From positions 1 to 64,000 of the forward strand of contig BNCN01000003.1 of NCBI GenBank assembly GCA_014656495.1: DNA of 64,000 nt, read 5' to 3'. A program made the translations under genes and the position numbers. Below are positions 8,089 through 16,869 of this stretch, piece by piece. The DNA comes from Comamonas sp. KCTC 72670. Its GTDB lineage: Bacteria > Myxococcota > Myxococcia > Myxococcales > Myxococcaceae. Below the pieces are notes generated by a model. It saw only the letters and a list, made by a program, of their open reading frames with translations. It was not told where the DNA came from and did not search any database. Each line of letters opens with the position of its first letter. Position 1 is the stretch's first letter.

Positions 8089-10653
8089 ATGGCGGACGTC
8101 GCGCTTCCCATCGATCCCCTGTTGCCGGACATCGTCGCGACCCTGCGTGGCGCGCGCTCGCTCGTGCTGGAGGCGCCCCCTGGCGCAGGGAAGACGACCC
8201 GCGTGCCTCGCGCGCTCGTCGAGGCGGGGCTTGGAAACGGGAAGGAGATCATCGTCCTCCAGCCCCGCCGGCTCCCCACGCGGCTCGCGGCGCAACGCGT
8301 GTCCGAGGAACTGGGCGAACGCGTGGGCGAGTCCGTCGGCTACCAGGTCCGCTTCGAGGACGTCCGGAGCGCGAAGACGCGCCTCTCCTTCGTCACCGAA
8401 GGTGTGCTCGGCCGACGCCTGCTCACCGACCCGAAGCTCCGGGACGTGGGCATCGTCGTCCTCGACGAGTTCCACGAGCGCCACCTCTCCGCGGACATCT
8501 CCCTGGCCCTGCTGCGCCGCCTCCAGGAGACGGCCCGGCCCGACCTCAAGGTCGTCGTCATGTCCGCGACGCTGGAGGCCGAGCCCATCCGGGCGTACCT
8601 CGGCGGGTGCCCTTCCCTTCGCTCGGAGGGCCGCCGCTTCGATGTCAGCGTGGAGTACCTGCCCGCGCCCGATGACCGGTACCTGGACCAGCAGGTGCTC
8701 TCCGGCCTCAAGCGCGTCTTCACCCAGGGCGTGGACGGCGATGTGCTCGTCTTCCTCCCTGGCGCGGGCGAAATCCGCCGCACCCGCGATGCCTGCGCCG
8801 AGTTCGCCGAACGCCACGGCGCGGACGTCCTCCCCCTGCACGGAGACCTCTCTCCCGCCGAGCAGGATCGCGCCGTGCGCCGCAGCTCGAGGCGGAAGAT
8901 CATCCTCTCCACCAACGTCGCGGAGACCTCCGTCACCATCGACGGCGTGGCCGTGGTCATCGACGCGGGCCTCGCGCGGGTGGCGTCCCACTCGCCCTGG
9001 TCCGGCCTGCCCACCCTCAAGCTGTCCAAGGTCAGCCGCGCGTCCGCCATCCAGCGGGCGGGCCGCGCCGGACGTACTCGCGCCGGCCACTGCCTGCGCC
9101 TGTACACCCAGCACGACTTCGACGGACGGCCCGAGCAGGACGCCCCCGAGATTCGCCGCATGGACCTGGCGGAGACCGTGCTCTCCCTGCGCGCCTCCGG
9201 CATCACCGACCTGAGCACCTTCCCCTTCTTCGAGCCCCCGCCTCCCGCCTCCCTTGATGCCGCGGAGACCCTGCTGCGACGGCTGGGCGCCGTGGACGCC
9301 CAGGGACGCGTCACCGGCGTTGGCGAGCGGCTCCTGCGCTTCCCCGTCCACCCCCGCCAGGCGCGGATCATCGTGGAGGGCGAGCGCCGGGGCGTGGGCG
9401 CGGAGTCCGCCGTGCTGGCCGCGCTCATGGGCGAGCGCGACATCCGCCGCGAAGCCCGCGCCAACCTGGGCCAGGGGGGCCGCCCCGCCGCCGTCGTCAG
9501 TGGCCCCTCCGACCTGCTGGAGCTGTTCGAACGCTTCCGCGAAGCCGAGCGCGCCGGGTTCGCCTCGGGCCGCATGCACTCGCTCTCGCTGGAAGCCGGC
9601 GCCGTGCAGTCCGTGGACCGCGTCCAGAAGCAACTGCGGCGCGCCGTGCGCTCCCAGGGCGAACGCCCCCACCGTCCCGAGGACGTGGAGCAGGCGCTGA
9701 TGCTCAGCGTGCTCGCGGGCTACCCGGACCGCGTCGCTCGACGTCGCCGCCCGCGCGCCCCCGAGCTGCTGATGTTCGGCGGCGGCACCGCCACCCTCTC
9801 CGAGGTCAGCGTCGTCCAGGACGCCGACCTCATGATTGCCGCGGACGCCGAGGAGCGCCCCGGAAAGGGGGCCGTGGTGCGGCTCGCCAGCGCGGTGGAG
9901 CCGGAGTGGCTGCTCGACCTCTACCCGGAGACGCTCGAGGAAGTGGACACGCTCCAGTGGAACGCCGAGGCCCGGCGCGTGGAGCGGCTCACCCGCCTGT
10001 CCTACGGCAACCTCGTGCTGGAAGAGACCCGCGCGCCCGCGCCCGCCTCCGAGGCCACTGCGCGCGTCCTCGTCGAGGCGGCGCTGGCCGCGGGCCCCGG
10101 GAAGTTCGCGGACCCCGAGGCGCTGGAGCAATGGCGCACGCGCGTGGCCCTGCTGGCGGAGTCCTTCCCCGAGGCGAAGTTCCCCGCTGTCGATGACGCC
10201 TTCCTGCGCGATGCGCTGGCGTCCCTGTGCTCGGACGCGCGCAGCTTCAAGGACCTGGAAGGCGTGTCGCTGCTGGACGCGCTCTACGCGCGGCTGACCT
10301 CCGAGCAGCAGCGACTGCTGGCCTCGCATGCGCCGGAGCGCGTGACGCTGCCAGGAGGCCGGGGCGTCAAGGTCCACTACGAGCCGGGGAAGCCGCCCTG
10401 GGTGGAGTCACGCCTGCAGGACTTCTTCGGAATGGCGCAGGGGCCCAACGTGTGCGCGGGCCGCGTCCCGCTGGTGCTGCACCTGCTGGCGCCGAACATG
10501 CGGGCCGTGCAGGTGACGACCGACCTCGCGGGCTTCTGGGAGCGGCACTACCCCGCCATCCGCAAGGAGCTGTGCCGCAAGTACCCCCGCCACGCGTGGC
10601 CGGAGGATCCGCGGCATGCCCAGCCGCCCGCCCCCCGGCCTCCACGGCGGTGA
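8089..10653 (+). CDS. hrpB: ATP-dependent helicase HrpB (DEAH/RHA family)
   Basis: An 854-residue cytoplasmic RNA-helicase-type ATPase. Walker A GAGKTT lies near residue 32, the DEAH-box variant DEFHERH near 126, motif III SATLE near 158 and motif VI QRAGRAGRTRAGHC near 322. The HA2 and HrpB-specific C-terminal regions follow, with the ending KYPRHAWPEDPR. Length matches HrpB (about 820-850). The physiological role is unsettled in most bacteria. The ATG at 8089 begins MADVALPIDPLLPDI, the conserved HrpB N-terminus; further upstream codons overlap the preceding gene. The stop is 6 bp from the convergent GNAT gene. Confidence 0.93.
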   Translation: MADVALPIDPLLPDIVATLRGARSLVLEAPPGAGKTTRVPRALVEAGLGNGKEIIVLQPRRLPTRLAAQRVSEELGERVGESVGYQVRFEDVRSAKTRLSFVTEGVLGRRLLTDPKLRDVGIVVLDEFHERHLSADISLALLRRLQETARPDLKVVVMSATLEAEPIRAYLGGCPSLRSEGRRFDVSVEYLPAPDDRYLDQQVLSGLKRVFTQGVDGDVLVFLPGAGEIRRTRDACAEFAERHGADVLPLHGDLSPAEQDRAVRRSSRRKIILSTNVAETSVTIDGVAVVIDAGLARVASHSPWSGLPTLKLSKVSRASAIQRAGRAGRTRAGHCLRLYTQHDFDGRPEQDAPEIRRMDLAETVLSLRASGITDLSTFPFFEPPPPASLDAAETLLRRLGAVDAQGRVTGVGERLLRFPVHPRQARIIVEGERRGVGAESAVLAALMGERDIRREARANLGQGGRPAAVVSGPSDLLELFERFREAERAGFASGRMHSLSLEAGAVQSVDRVQKQLRRAVRSQGERPHRPEDVEQALMLSVLAGYPDRVARRRRPRAPELLMFGGGTATLSEVSVVQDADLMIAADAEERPGKGAVVRLASAVEPEWLLDLYPETLEEVDTLQWNAEARRVERLTRLSYGNLVLEETRAPAPASEATARVLVEAALAAGPGKFADPEALEQWRTRVALLAESFPEAKFPAVDDAFLRDALASLCSDARSFKDLEGVSLLDALYARLTSEQQRLLASHAPERVTLPGGRGVKVHYEPGKPPWVESRLQDFFGMAQGPNVCAGRVPLVLHLLAPNMRAVQVTTDLAGFWERHYPAIRKELCRKYPRHAWPEDPRHAQPPAPRPPRR

Positions 10654-10659
10654 CGCGAA

Positions 10660-11136
10660 TCAGAAGCGCTTGAGCATCTCCAGGTGCTCCATGCCGGCTT
10701 CCTCGAAGACGCCGCCGACCACTTGGTAGCCATGCTTCTTGTAGAACTCGAGCGCGTAGAGCTGCGCGTGCAGCATGATGCCGCTGACACCCCGGCGCCG
10801 CGCCTCTTCCTCCAGCGCCGTCAGCAGCAGGGAGCCCACGCGGGCCTTGCGGTGGGACTGGAGCACGGCCATGCGGCCAATCTGGCCCCACGTGCCCTCC
10901 TGGTTCGCGGGAGGGTTGGGCAACATCACCAGCCGCCCCGTGCCAATGGCGTGGCCGCCCTGGTTCGCGATGACGTGGTAGGCGTGCACATCCTCGGCGT
11001 CGCGCTCGATGCCCTCGGGAACCGCTTGTTCCTCGATGAACACCACCTCGCGGATGGCGAGCGCCTGCATGAGCTCCGCCTCGTTCTGGATCGGAGTGAT
11101 GGAGACGGGCGTGGATGTGTCCGGGGGAGAAGCCAT
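10660..11136 (-). CDS. GNAT-family N-acetyltransferase
   Basis: A 158-residue acyl-CoA-dependent N-acetyltransferase. The N-terminal part contains IREVVFIEEQAVPEGIERD, motif A is IGRMAVLQSHRKARVGSLLL (the R/Q-x-x-G/A acetyl-CoA loop), and the end HAQLYALEFYKKHGY is the conserved beta6-beta7 signature. The REVVFIEEQ stretch resembles ElaA/YjdJ-type members. The substrate is unknown. The ATG at 11136 is used; a longer form to 11172 lacks a ribosome site. It converges on hrpB. Confidence 0.85.
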   Translation of the reverse strand: MASPPDTSTPVSITPIQNEAELMQALAIREVVFIEEQAVPEGIERDAEDVHAYHVIANQGGHAIGTGRLVMLPNPPANQEGTWGQIGRMAVLQSHRKARVGSLLLTALEEEARRRGVSGIMLHAQLYALEFYKKHGYQVVGGVFEEAGMEHLEMLKRF

Positions 11137-11285
11137 GTCGCGGGCAAGGTACACAAAAGCCCGCGAGGTCAACAGGCGGAAAAAGCAGCGTGGCGGGCCG
11201 GGGTTGCGCTCCCAGGCCCCACCTGCCCGCGGGGGCTGGCTGGCTGCCCGGCGGGCGCCAGGCCCGTGCTAGGCTGATGCCCGCC

Positions 11286-12335
11286 ATGCGCTTCAATCGA
11301 CTGCTCGCACTCGTCCTGACCCTGTCGGCCCTGCCTGCTTTCGCCCAGCCGGAGGTGTTCTTCGGCAACGGCCAGGCTCCCGTCTTCCGCGAGGAGGACC
11401 TGGACAAGCGCTTCAGCCGGTCGAAGCTGAACCAGGGCTTGAAGCTGGGCACCCAGGACGCCGGGTGCGCCCAGGTGCTGGGGGCGATGCTCACCCTGCT
11501 GGGGGAGACCGGCGTGTTCCTCCACAAGCGGGATGAGAACTTCATGCTGGACCCGGTGCTGGTGAACGCCCTCGGCACCCAGCTCGTCAACCCGCGCTTT
11601 CCCGGCAACGCCTTCCTGGTCGCCATGGTCCGGCGCGTGCTCATCGACCGGAAGCTGCCCCAGGAGTGGCTGGTCACCGCGCAGGCCCTGGCGCCGTACT
11701 ACCCCGCCATCGACCTGGGCCGGCTGCGCTTCCTCGCCAACGGCGTGCAGCCCCTGGACAGCTTCCTGCTCACGCTGCCCGCCCTGCGCGAGCGCTATGA
11801 CCAGGAAGTGAAGCGCGCCACGTCCGTGGGCGCCTCCACCGCCGAGGCCCTGTTCCGCGAGAACTACCTGGACCACGAAGTCGCCTTCAGCACGCTCGAG
11901 CTGGTGGACGTGAAGCTCGAGAAGCCGAAGAAGAAGCGCCTCAAGAAGGGCGAGGAGCCCGAGGAGCCCTACACGCTGGCCCGCCTTGTCTGGGTGGAGC
12001 CCGAGGAGCCGAAGACGGAGCGTTACGAGTTCGCCTTCGGCAAGCCCAGCAAGCGCGCCCGGGTGGAGATCTCCGCGAAGCTCCAGGAGACGCAGTTCAC
12101 CGACCTCAACAAGCTGCTCAAGGGCTCGCGCGTCATCGTGCGGGGCCGCTTCTGGGAGTACAAGAAGGACCTGGCGACCATCGAGCTTCGCGATGCGCTG
12201 CTCTTCCCCGAGCGGGACTGGTCGAAGACGCCCAACCTGGTGGACCCGTCCGCCGTGGTTTCGTGCCCCATGGCGGTCAACGACCTGACGGGTCTGGCCC
12301 CCATCCAGCCCGGCGCCTTCGGCAAGCAGCGCTGA
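11286..12335 (+). CDS. Exported protein of unknown function
   Basis: 349 residues from the ATG at 11286; an ATG three codons upstream at 11277 is also possible. A clean signal peptide (MRFNRLLALVLTLSALPAFAQ) predicts a periplasmic location. The mature part has conserved-looking segments such as QDAGCAQVLGAMLTLLGETG and a Lys-rich loop (KLEKPKKKRLKKGEEPEEP, about residues 210-230), and it ends in a beta-rich region. No family was recognised. It is a single gene, with 140-bp gaps on each side. Confidence 0.7.
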   Translation: MRFNRLLALVLTLSALPAFAQPEVFFGNGQAPVFREEDLDKRFSRSKLNQGLKLGTQDAGCAQVLGAMLTLLGETGVFLHKRDENFMLDPVLVNALGTQLVNPRFPGNAFLVAMVRRVLIDRKLPQEWLVTAQALAPYYPAIDLGRLRFLANGVQPLDSFLLTLPALRERYDQEVKRATSVGASTAEALFRENYLDHEVAFSTLELVDVKLEKPKKKRLKKGEEPEEPYTLARLVWVEPEEPKTERYEFAFGKPSKRARVEISAKLQETQFTDLNKLLKGSRVIVRGRFWEYKKDLATIELRDALLFPERDWSKTPNLVDPSAVVSCPMAVNDLTGLAPIQPGAFGKQR

Positions 12336-12475
12336 CCCCATCCCACGGATGGACGCCCGTCCCTCCAGGGATACCGCGCCGGGCGGTGGCCCCTGGCGCG
12401 GCAGGGGCGTGACGCCCCCCGCGTGACTGGCATGTCCCCTGCTCTGCTCCCCCGCGCCCAACGCACGAGGGATGC

Positions 12476-13276
12476 ATGAAGGTCGACGCGCAGGAGCCCG
12501 CCACCGGGGCCAGCAGACAGGCCAGGCCGTCACCCGACGGAGAGCGATTCAAGAAGACCCTGGAGGAAACAGAGCCCCGTGATGCGCCCAAGGCGCCGCG
12601 CCGCGTGCCCGCTGGCACCGCGGGGGCAGCCGTCCTCCGGCCCATGGGCGCCCCCAGCGGCGTGGCCCGCGCGGCCGGTTCGGCCCTCACGCCCCAACGA
12701 AGCGCCATCTCCAGCCCCGAGAGCCTGGGGCGCCAGCGGCACGTCATGCATGTGGAGGTGCAGCGGCTGGGAGCCGTCCGGAGCGAGGCGCAGACGCAGG
12801 GCCAGGAGCGCACCGAGCACCGCCTCCAGGACCTCATCGCCCGCGAGCTGGCGAAGGACGCCCGCCCCACGACGGCGCCCACCCCAGCGGAGCCTCGCGC
12901 GACGCCCGGCCCCCTGCAGGCCGAGCCGCCACGCCCCTCCCATGAATCCCCCCACCGCGAAGGTGCGCTCTCCGGCGCGGGTGCCATGGCCGGAGGCGGC
13001 GCGCCAACCGAGCACGTCCAGGCCAACACACGCGCCGAGGCGGCGCTGGCGCTCATCGAGCGCATCGACGTCTTCGTGAAGTCCCAGCGCCCCGCGCTCA
13101 GCATGAGCCTGCGCGGCCACCTGGACGCCACCGTGGAGGTGGAACGAACGGGTCCGCGTGAAGTCGCCCTGCGCGTCCACGGCCGACGAGGCCCCGTGGC
13201 CGCCGAGGAGCTCGGCCGGCTGCGGGAGGCCTTGGAAGCCCGGGGCCTGAGGCTCAGCGCGTTGCGCGCCGACTAG
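12476..13276 (+). CDS. Unassigned protein with FliK/SctP-like C-terminus
   Basis: 266 residues, starting at the ATG MKVDAQEPA. The first 175 residues are Pro/Ala/Arg-rich and probably disordered. The last 85 residues form a compact alpha/beta pattern, with ERIDVFVKSQRPALSMSLRG, then a strand EVALRVHGRRG, then the helix ELGRLREALEARGLRLSALRAD at the very C-terminus. That layout recalls the C-terminal domain of flagellar hook-length and type III needle-length regulators, but no secretion genes are nearby, so this is only a suggestion. Confidence 0.6.
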   Translation: MKVDAQEPATGASRQARPSPDGERFKKTLEETEPRDAPKAPRRVPAGTAGAAVLRPMGAPSGVARAAGSALTPQRSAISSPESLGRQRHVMHVEVQRLGAVRSEAQTQGQERTEHRLQDLIARELAKDARPTTAPTPAEPRATPGPLQAEPPRPSHESPHREGALSGAGAMAGGGAPTEHVQANTRAEAALALIERIDVFVKSQRPALSMSLRGHLDATVEVERTGPREVALRVHGRRGPVAAEELGRLREALEARGLRLSALRAD

Positions 13277-13291
13277 CCCCCCGCAATGGCG

Positions 13292-13324
13292 AAGGCCCTC
13301 CCGCCGCGTGGGCGAAAGGGCCTT
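13292..13324. terminator. Shared hairpin between convergent genes
   Basis: AAGGCCCT (13292-13299) pairs with AGGGCCTT (13317-13324), giving an 8-bp stem with a 17-base loop and a short TTTC on the plus-strand side. It lies in the 73-bp gap between the FliK-like gene (plus) and the ferredoxin gene (minus) and could end both transcripts. Confidence 0.5.
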
Positions 13325-13349
13325 TCAGGACACGCGCGCCGCGAACCGG

Positions 13350-13685
<336 letters not shown>

Positions 13686-13748
13686 TGAAAAGTCTCCTCT
13701 CGGTAGAAACCAGGCGCGTCCGTGGGCGCGCAGAGTAGTGGTTCGAGC

Positions 13749-13786
13749 TGGCGATGGCACCCTGAATCTGTGCCCGGCCATCGCCA
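13749..13786 (-). terminator. Hairpin downstream of asd
   Basis: TGGCGATGGC (13749-13758) and GCCATCGCCA (13777-13786) form a perfect 10-bp stem. It sits 10 bases after the asd stop codon on the minus strand and before fdxA. No T-run follows, so termination would be inefficient or factor-aided. Confidence 0.4.
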
Positions 13787-13796
13787 CCGGCGGGGA

Positions 13797-14885
13797 TCAG
13801 CCCAACAAGCCCTGGGCCCGCAGCAGCTCGGCCACGAGGATGGCGCCTCGCGCGGCCCCCATCTTGGTGTTGTGGGACACCAGGACGTACTTGAAGCCGT
13901 TCTCCAGGACCCCGTCCTCGCGGATGCGACCCACGGTGGTGGCCATACCGCCATGGGTGTCCCGGTCCAAACGGGGCTGGGGTCGGAAGGGATCGTCCAG
14001 CACCTCAATCCACCGCGGCGCGGCGGACGGCAGGCCCCGGGCCAGTTCGGCGCCCTTCCACTCCCGCAGGGCCTGGGTCACCTCGGCCACGGTGGCCTTC
14101 TTCTCCAGCGACACGAAGACGGACTCGGTGTGGCCCTCCATCACCGCCACGCGGGTGCAGGTGCAGGACACCCGGAGGTCGTGCGGCGTGAGGCCTTCCC
14201 CCCCCGGGCGGAGCGCGCCGAGGATCTTCTTCGTCTCCACCTCCACCTTGTGCTCCTCCTTGGGGATGTAGGGGATGACGTTGTCGAGGATGTCCATGCC
14301 GATGACGCCCGGGGAGCGGCCCGCGCCGGACATGGCCTGCAGGCTGGTCATCAGCACCGCCTTGACGCCGAAGCGCTCCACGAGCGGCGCCAGCGTCACC
14401 GCCAGGCCCGTGGTGGTGCAGTTGGGGATGGGGACGACGTAGCCCTTCCACCCGCGGCGGCGCTGCTGCTCCCGGATGAGCGGCGCGTGCCCGGCGTTGA
14501 CGGGGGGAATCAGCAGCGGGACGTCGTCCTCGTAGCGGAAGGCGCTGGCGGCGGAGAACACGGGGATGTCCCGGGCCAGCTTCGGCTCCAGCTCGCGCGC
14601 CACGTCCGCCTCCACGGCGGAGAACACCAGGTCGTAGTCCTTGGCCTCGAGCGCGTCACCGGCCACCACCTTCATGCCGGCGATCGCGGCGGGCAGCGGC
14701 TCCGGAACGAACCACGCCGTCATGCCGCTCGCCGTTTTCAGCGCCTCCGCGTACGTCTTGCCCGCCGAGCGAGGCGAGGCCGCCAGGCCCGTCAGCTCGA
14801 TGAAGGGATGGTCCTTGAGGGCCGCGATGAATTGCTGTCCGGCGAGTCCAGTGGCGCCGATGAGCGCCGCGCGAAGCCTGGCCAT
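13797..14885 (-). CDS. asd: Aspartate-semialdehyde dehydrogenase (archaeal/fungal-type)
   Basis: This 362-residue enzyme makes aspartate semialdehyde from aspartyl phosphate with NADPH, the branch point to lysine/diaminopimelate, threonine and methionine. The Rossmann start is ALIGATGLAGQQF, the catalytic cysteine lies in IPNCTTTGLAVTL near residue 153, and the conserved histidine region is in the second half. The NCTTTGL context and length fit the archaeal/fungal subgroup rather than the E. coli type. It is upstream of fdxA on the same strand, with a hairpin in between. Confidence 0.92.
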   Translation of the reverse strand: MARLRAALIGATGLAGQQFIAALKDHPFIELTGLAASPRSAGKTYAEALKTASGMTAWFVPEPLPAAIAGMKVVAGDALEAKDYDLVFSAVEADVARELEPKLARDIPVFSAASAFRYEDDVPLLIPPVNAGHAPLIREQQRRRGWKGYVVPIPNCTTTGLAVTLAPLVERFGVKAVLMTSLQAMSGAGRSPGVIGMDILDNVIPYIPKEEHKVEVETKKILGALRPGGEGLTPHDLRVSCTCTRVAVMEGHTESVFVSLEKKATVAEVTQALREWKGAELARGLPSAAPRWIEVLDDPFRPQPRLDRDTHGGMATTVGRIREDGVLENGFKYVLVSHNTKMGAARGAILVAELLRAQGLLG

Positions 14886-14970
14886 GAGGGCGTGTCTCCA
14901 AGTCTCCAGAAGAGGAGGTAGTCGCCCGCTCCATTACACCCTTTCACGACGCACCGCATCCACCCGGTGG

Positions 14971-15324
14971 TCAGCGGGGCATCGCGGCGACGGGCGCCCG
15001 GTGGTGGCGCTCCGTGGGAAAGCCGCCCGTCACCCAGGCCAGCAATCCGCCTTCGAGGCAGACGGCCTCGCGCCCCTTCATCCGGAGCAGACGGCAGACG
15101 CGGCGGGTGTCCCTGCCATCCGGCGAGCAACCACACAGGACGATGAGTTCATCATCCGGAAGCATGTGGTGATCGCGGGCAATCTCCGAGGCCGTCATCC
15201 GCAAGGCCCCGGGGATGTGCAGGTCATAACGCTCCCAATCGGCAGCGTCCCGACAGTCGAGGACGAGCACTTCGTCGTCCCCCAGACGCATGTACAGCTC
15301 GGCACAGACGATGATGGGCTCCAC
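14971..15324 (-). CDS. Rhodanese-like single-domain protein
   Basis: 117 residues, one rhodanese fold. EVLVLDCRDAADWERYDLHIPGA is the N-terminal signature and the active-site loop starts LIVLCGCSPDGRDTRR, with the cysteine that carries persulfide in active members. It ends with the substrate-loop strand VCLEGGLLAWVTGGFP. The loop has CGCSPDG rather than the classical CxxGxR, so activity is uncertain. It is minus strand between the acyl-CoA dehydrogenase gene and asd, with gaps of about 85-117 bp. Confidence 0.85.
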   Translation of the reverse strand: MEPIIVCAELYMRLGDDEVLVLDCRDAADWERYDLHIPGALRMTASEIARDHHMLPDDELIVLCGCSPDGRDTRRVCRLLRMKGREAVCLEGGLLAWVTGGFPTERHHRAPVAAMPR

Positions 15325-15441
15325 GGCGACCTCCGCGGGGTCTTTTCGGGTAACCCAGAGCCCTCATGGCGTCTTCCGTGGCGCCTCCCCGCCTGCCCTG
15401 CGCGAGGAGGACAAGGCACCGTGCCGCACCGCGTCTGCGGC

Positions 15442-16593
15442 CTAGAGCCCGAGCTGCTTGGCGATGATTTCGTTCATCACCTCGCTGGTGCCCCCGCCGA
15501 TGGGCCCCAGCCGCGCGTCGCGCCAGTGGCGCTGGATGTCGTACTCCATCATGTAGCCCGCACCGCCGTGGAGCTGGAGGCACTCGTCCGCCACGCGACA
15601 GCAGGTCTCGGTGGCGACCTTCTTCGCCATGGACGTCTGGGCCACCGCCCACTCCCCCGCCACGTGCAGCCGCAGCGCGTGGTACGTGAGCTGGCGCGCC
15701 GACTCGCGCGCGGTGAAGAGCTCGGCCAGCTTGTGACGCACCACCTGGAACTGGTGGAGCGACTGGCCGAACGCGCGCCGCGACTTCACGTGCGCCAGCA
15801 CCGTCTCCAGCATGTCCTCCATGGCCCCCACCGCGCCCAGCGCGAGGGACAGGCGCTCCCATTGGAAGTTGCCCATGATTTGAGAGAAGCCCTGCCCCTC
15901 CACGCCGAGCAGGTTCTCCGCGGGCACGCGGCAGTCCTCGAAGAACAGCTCCGCCGTGTCCGACGCGCGCCAGCCCAGCTTGTCCAGCTTGCGTCCCACG
16001 GAGAAGCCGGGCGTGCCCTTCTCCACCACCAGCATGGACAGGCCCTTGTGGCCCGCGGACGGGTCCGTCTTCACCGCCAGCACCACGAAGTCCGCGCGCA
16101 CGCCGTTGGTGATGTACGTCTTGGAGCCGTTGATGACGAAGTGGTCCCCGTCGCGCCGCGCGGTGGTGCGCAGGCCCGCCACATCCGAGCCGGCGTCGGG
16201 CTCGGTGATGCCCAGCGCGCCAAGCTTCTCCCCGCGAATCGCGGGGGCCAGCCAGCGGCGCTTCTGTGCATCCGAGCCGAACAGGTGGATGGGGCCGGTG
16301 GAGATGGTGAACTGCGCCGCCAGCCCCGCGGACACGCCCCCCGAGCCGCAGCGCCCCAGCTCCTCCAGGAGCACCGCCTCGTAGAGCTCCCCCGCGGCCG
16401 AGCCCCCGTACTCCACCGGGTACTTCAGGCCGAGGAAGCCCAGCTCGCCGAACCGGGTGAAGAGCTCCCGGGGGAACGCCTCCTGGGCCTCCCACGCCTT
16501 CACGTGGGGGAGGATCTCCTTCTCCACCACCGCACGCACCGTGCGACGAAACGCGTCATGCTCTCCCAGGTACAGCCCGTGTCCATGAAGCAT
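15442..16593 (-). CDS. Acyl-CoA dehydrogenase (LCAD/IVD-type active site)
   Basis: A 383-residue flavoenzyme of fatty-acid or branched-chain acyl-CoA oxidation. Recognisable parts are the N-terminal helical domain, the FAD/substrate segment LGITEPDAGSDV, the R-A-FGQ segment of the dimer interface and the end GGTSEVMNEIIAKQLG. The MCAD catalytic Glu position (YEGT) is Gly here (GGGTSE), while WERLSLALG carries a Glu at the position used by long-chain and isovaleryl-CoA dehydrogenases. The enzyme is therefore expected to be of that subclass. Start ATG at 16593 (MLHGHGLYLGEHD); the specific substrate is unknown. Confidence 0.9.
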   Translation of the reverse strand: MLHGHGLYLGEHDAFRRTVRAVVEKEILPHVKAWEAQEAFPRELFTRFGELGFLGLKYPVEYGGSAAGELYEAVLLEELGRCGSGGVSAGLAAQFTISTGPIHLFGSDAQKRRWLAPAIRGEKLGALGITEPDAGSDVAGLRTTARRDGDHFVINGSKTYITNGVRADFVVLAVKTDPSAGHKGLSMLVVEKGTPGFSVGRKLDKLGWRASDTAELFFEDCRVPAENLLGVEGQGFSQIMGNFQWERLSLALGAVGAMEDMLETVLAHVKSRRAFGQSLHQFQVVRHKLAELFTARESARQLTYHALRLHVAGEWAVAQTSMAKKVATETCCRVADECLQLHGGAGYMMEYDIQRHWRDARLGPIGGGTSEVMNEIIAKQLGL

Positions 16594-16746
16594 CGTTCGA
16601 GCACCTCGTGCCCCAGCGGCCGGAAGGCACACCCGGGGTGGAACCTTTTCGTGCCGGCATGGTAACGGGACGCTCGCCCACCCAACAGCCGTTGCATCCT
16701 TGACCGCGCGGTGGCGGGCTGCGTATAAAGCCGACCCCATCCTCTC

Positions 16747-16818
16747 GGCGCCATAGCCAAGTGGTAAGGCAAAGGTCTGCAAAACCTTCATTCCCCGGTT
16801 CGAATCCGGGTGGCGCCT
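16747..16818 (+). tRNA. tRNA-Cys (anticodon GCA)
   Basis: Plus-strand cloverleaf with acceptor GGCGCCA/TGGCGCC, anticodon loop CTGCAAA with anticodon GCA, and T-loop GTTCGAATC. Discriminator T is followed by CA, so the CCA end is not encoded. It stands alone, followed directly by a terminator hairpin. Confidence 0.95.
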
Positions 16819-16829
16819 CAAAAAACAAG

Positions 16830-16859
16830 GCCCGATGCGGAGATGAATCCGCATCGGGC
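16830..16859. terminator. Bidirectional intrinsic terminator
   Basis: GCCCGATGCGG (16830-16840) and CCGCATCGGGC (16849-16859) form a perfect 11-bp stem with an 8-base loop. It is preceded by AAAAAAC and followed by TTTGTGCTTTT. It can end the tRNA-Cys transcript on the plus strand and the beta-helix lipoprotein transcript on the minus strand. Confidence 0.85.
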
Positions 16860-16869
16860 TTTGTGCTTT

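Noticed and set aside
7246-10377. A reading frame of over 1000 codons on the minus strand opposite hrpB
   Set aside because: It is the antisense shadow of hrpB. Its translation is Arg/His/Gly/Ala-rich with no motif, as expected from high third-position G+C, while the plus strand shows all helicase motifs.
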